Positions 5,543 to 6,218 of a DNA stretch of 6,218 nucleotides are shown here, piece after piece; the stretch's first letter is position 1; each line of letters starts with the position of its first letter. Location: contig CAIWNO010000103.1 of the NCBI GenBank assembly GCA_903914045.1, forward strand, positions 1 through 6,218, read 5' to 3'. A model generated the notes under the pieces. It was not told where the DNA came from and made no database searches. It saw nothing but the letters and a program-made list of their open reading frames with translations. This DNA comes from an uncultured bacterium (GTDB lineage: Bacteria > Planctomycetota > Phycisphaerae > Phycisphaerales > SM1A02). The position numbers and the translations under genes are program-made.

Positions 5543-5666
5543 GGAAATGGTTCACGCATGAATGCGTGCGCATGCGCGATGGGCCTAGTTGAGCGCATGA
5601 GTGGGCGTTTTGCGCCTAGATGATCGCAAAGTGAAAGCGTAAGAAAGCCCTACTATTACAGGCACA
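5543..5666. other. Intergenic region between murG and the GcvT/YgfZ-like gene, with GC-rich palindromes
   Basis: CACGCA (5553-5558) and TGCGTG (5563-5568) form a perfect 6-bp stem around TGAA. It is directly followed by the palindrome GCGCATGCGC (5568-5577). Further on, GGCG (5604-5607) and CGCC (5613-5616) could form a small stem, and the sequence GCCTAG occurs twice (5583-5588, 5614-5619). No T-tract follows the first hairpin, so it is not a standard intrinsic terminator. It may weaken read-through, stabilise the ftsW-murG message, or bind a protein. Confidence 0.45.
5651..5656 (+). promoter_or_regulatory. Possible -10 element for the GcvT/YgfZ-like gene
   Basis: TACTAT matches four of six bases of the -10 consensus and ends 10 nt before the ATG at 5667, in a locally AT-rich patch after GC-rich sequence. 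Initiation about 7 nt downstream would leave a leader of only a few bases. No good -35 is seen at 16-18 nt. The gene may instead be read from the ftsW-murG transcript. Confidence 0.25.
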
Positions 5667-6218
5667 ATGAGAAGGTCCGCCCTACATGATGAATTGGAAT
5701 CTTTCGCTTTGGCGGAGTCGAATAGGCGCGTGGAGGTGGTGCGCGCGGCAGACCGCCTCGCGGCGCATGAAACGCAACCCGCCAAGAGCGATGTGATGTG
5801 GATTCCCTATGGACCCGCCGAGGAGGCGCACTGCGTGCAGATTGCCGCGGACATTGGCGCGGCGGCGTCGGAGTACGCGGCCATTCGACGCGGCGTGGGC
5901 GTGATGGATTCCAGCCAGCGCGGAGTGATCGAAGTTCGCGGCGCGCATCGCATAGCGTTTCTGCAGCGCATGGTGACTCAGGATATTTCCAAATTGAAAG
6001 CGGGCGAGGCCTGTGAAAGTTTTTGGCTGAATCGAAAGGGTCGCATAGAGGCGGACATGTGCCTGTGTGAATTCAGCGACTGCATGCGCATTGACCTTGA
6101 TCGATTTGTCGCCAACGACGTCGCGCAACAATTGCAAGCGTTTGTGTTTGATGAGGATGTCGCCATTCGCGACGCCTCGGATGAATACGCGCGGCTGTCG
6201 TTGCATGGACCAGCCGCG
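5667..6218 (+). CDS. GcvT/YgfZ-family folate-binding protein, 5' part (runs off the window)
   Basis: The open frame continues to the last base, giving the first 184 residues with no stop. After a charged N-terminus (1-43) comes WIPYGP (45-50), then the start of the GcvT fold: EYAAIRRGVGVMDSSQRGVIEVRG (69-92), AFLQRMVTQDISKLKAGEA (97-115), FWLNRKGRIEAD (119-130) and LSLHGPAA at the edge. GcvT (glycine cleavage T protein) transfers the aminomethyl carbon to tetrahydrofolate. YgfZ/IbaG-like relatives bind folate and help make or repair iron-sulfur clusters. KGR in place of the GcvT consensus favours the YgfZ-like side, but the diagnostic KGCYxGQE motif would lie beyond the window. A YgfZ role would suit miaB nearby, since E. 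coli YgfZ supports MiaB activity; that link is inference. ATG 5667 is the earliest usable start (in-frame TAA at 5640-5642), but it lacks a good Shine-Dalgarno sequence. An internal ATG at 5796 is preceded by AAGAG and would begin just before WIPYGP, so the start is uncertain. Confidence 0.82.
   Translation, partial: MRRSALHDELESFALAESNRRVEVVRAADRLAAHETQPAKSDVMWIPYGPAEEAHCVQIAADIGAAASEYAAIRRGVGVMDSSQRGVIEVRGAHRIAFLQRMVTQDISKLKAGEACESFWLNRKGRIEADMCLCEFSDCMRIDLDRFVANDVAQQLQAFVFDEDVAIRDASDEYARLSLHGPAA

Overview
The window reads as bacterial chromosome, most likely from a member of the Planctomycetota and probably the Phycisphaerae. This rests on three family-level resemblances recognised from memory, without a search: a secreted protein ending in a planctomycete-style PEP-CTERM tail (VPSPGA, a short hydrophobic stretch, RRRK); a long MiaB with GQTVNHY where most bacteria have GQNVN; and a GcvT/YgfZ-like protein with WIPYGP, EYAAIRRG and FWLNRKGRIEAD. 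Coding is dense, and the four housekeeping genes are visibly rich in GCGC-containing codons.

Left arm (1-1332, minus strand): one gene for a secreted PEP-CTERM protein, closed by a clear intrinsic terminator (5-40). A 332-bp AT-rich leader region (1001-1332) lies upstream. It holds a strong Shine-Dalgarno sequence, two dyads and a weak candidate terminator for the next gene. Middle (1333-2937, minus strand): miaB, a radical-SAM tRNA methylthiotransferase. Right arm (2981-6218, plus strand): ftsW (SEDS glycosyltransferase), murG (lipid II synthase) and the 5' part of a GcvT/YgfZ-family gene that runs off the window. miaB and ftsW are divergent, with 43 bp between their start codons.

ftsW and murG act in one pathway: MurG adds GlcNAc to lipid I to make lipid II, and FtsW polymerises lipid II into glycan strands. 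They look like a remnant of the dcw cluster, because its usual neighbours (mraY, murD, murC, ftsQ) are absent here. The most interesting local signals are an 8-bp inverted repeat that would put the murG start codon in a stem and its Shine-Dalgarno sequence in the loop, an unusual repetitive N-terminal extension on MurG with a changed HEQN motif, and a nested dyad upstream of the PEP-CTERM gene. I see no mobile element, CRISPR array, RNA gene or clearly new multi-gene system.
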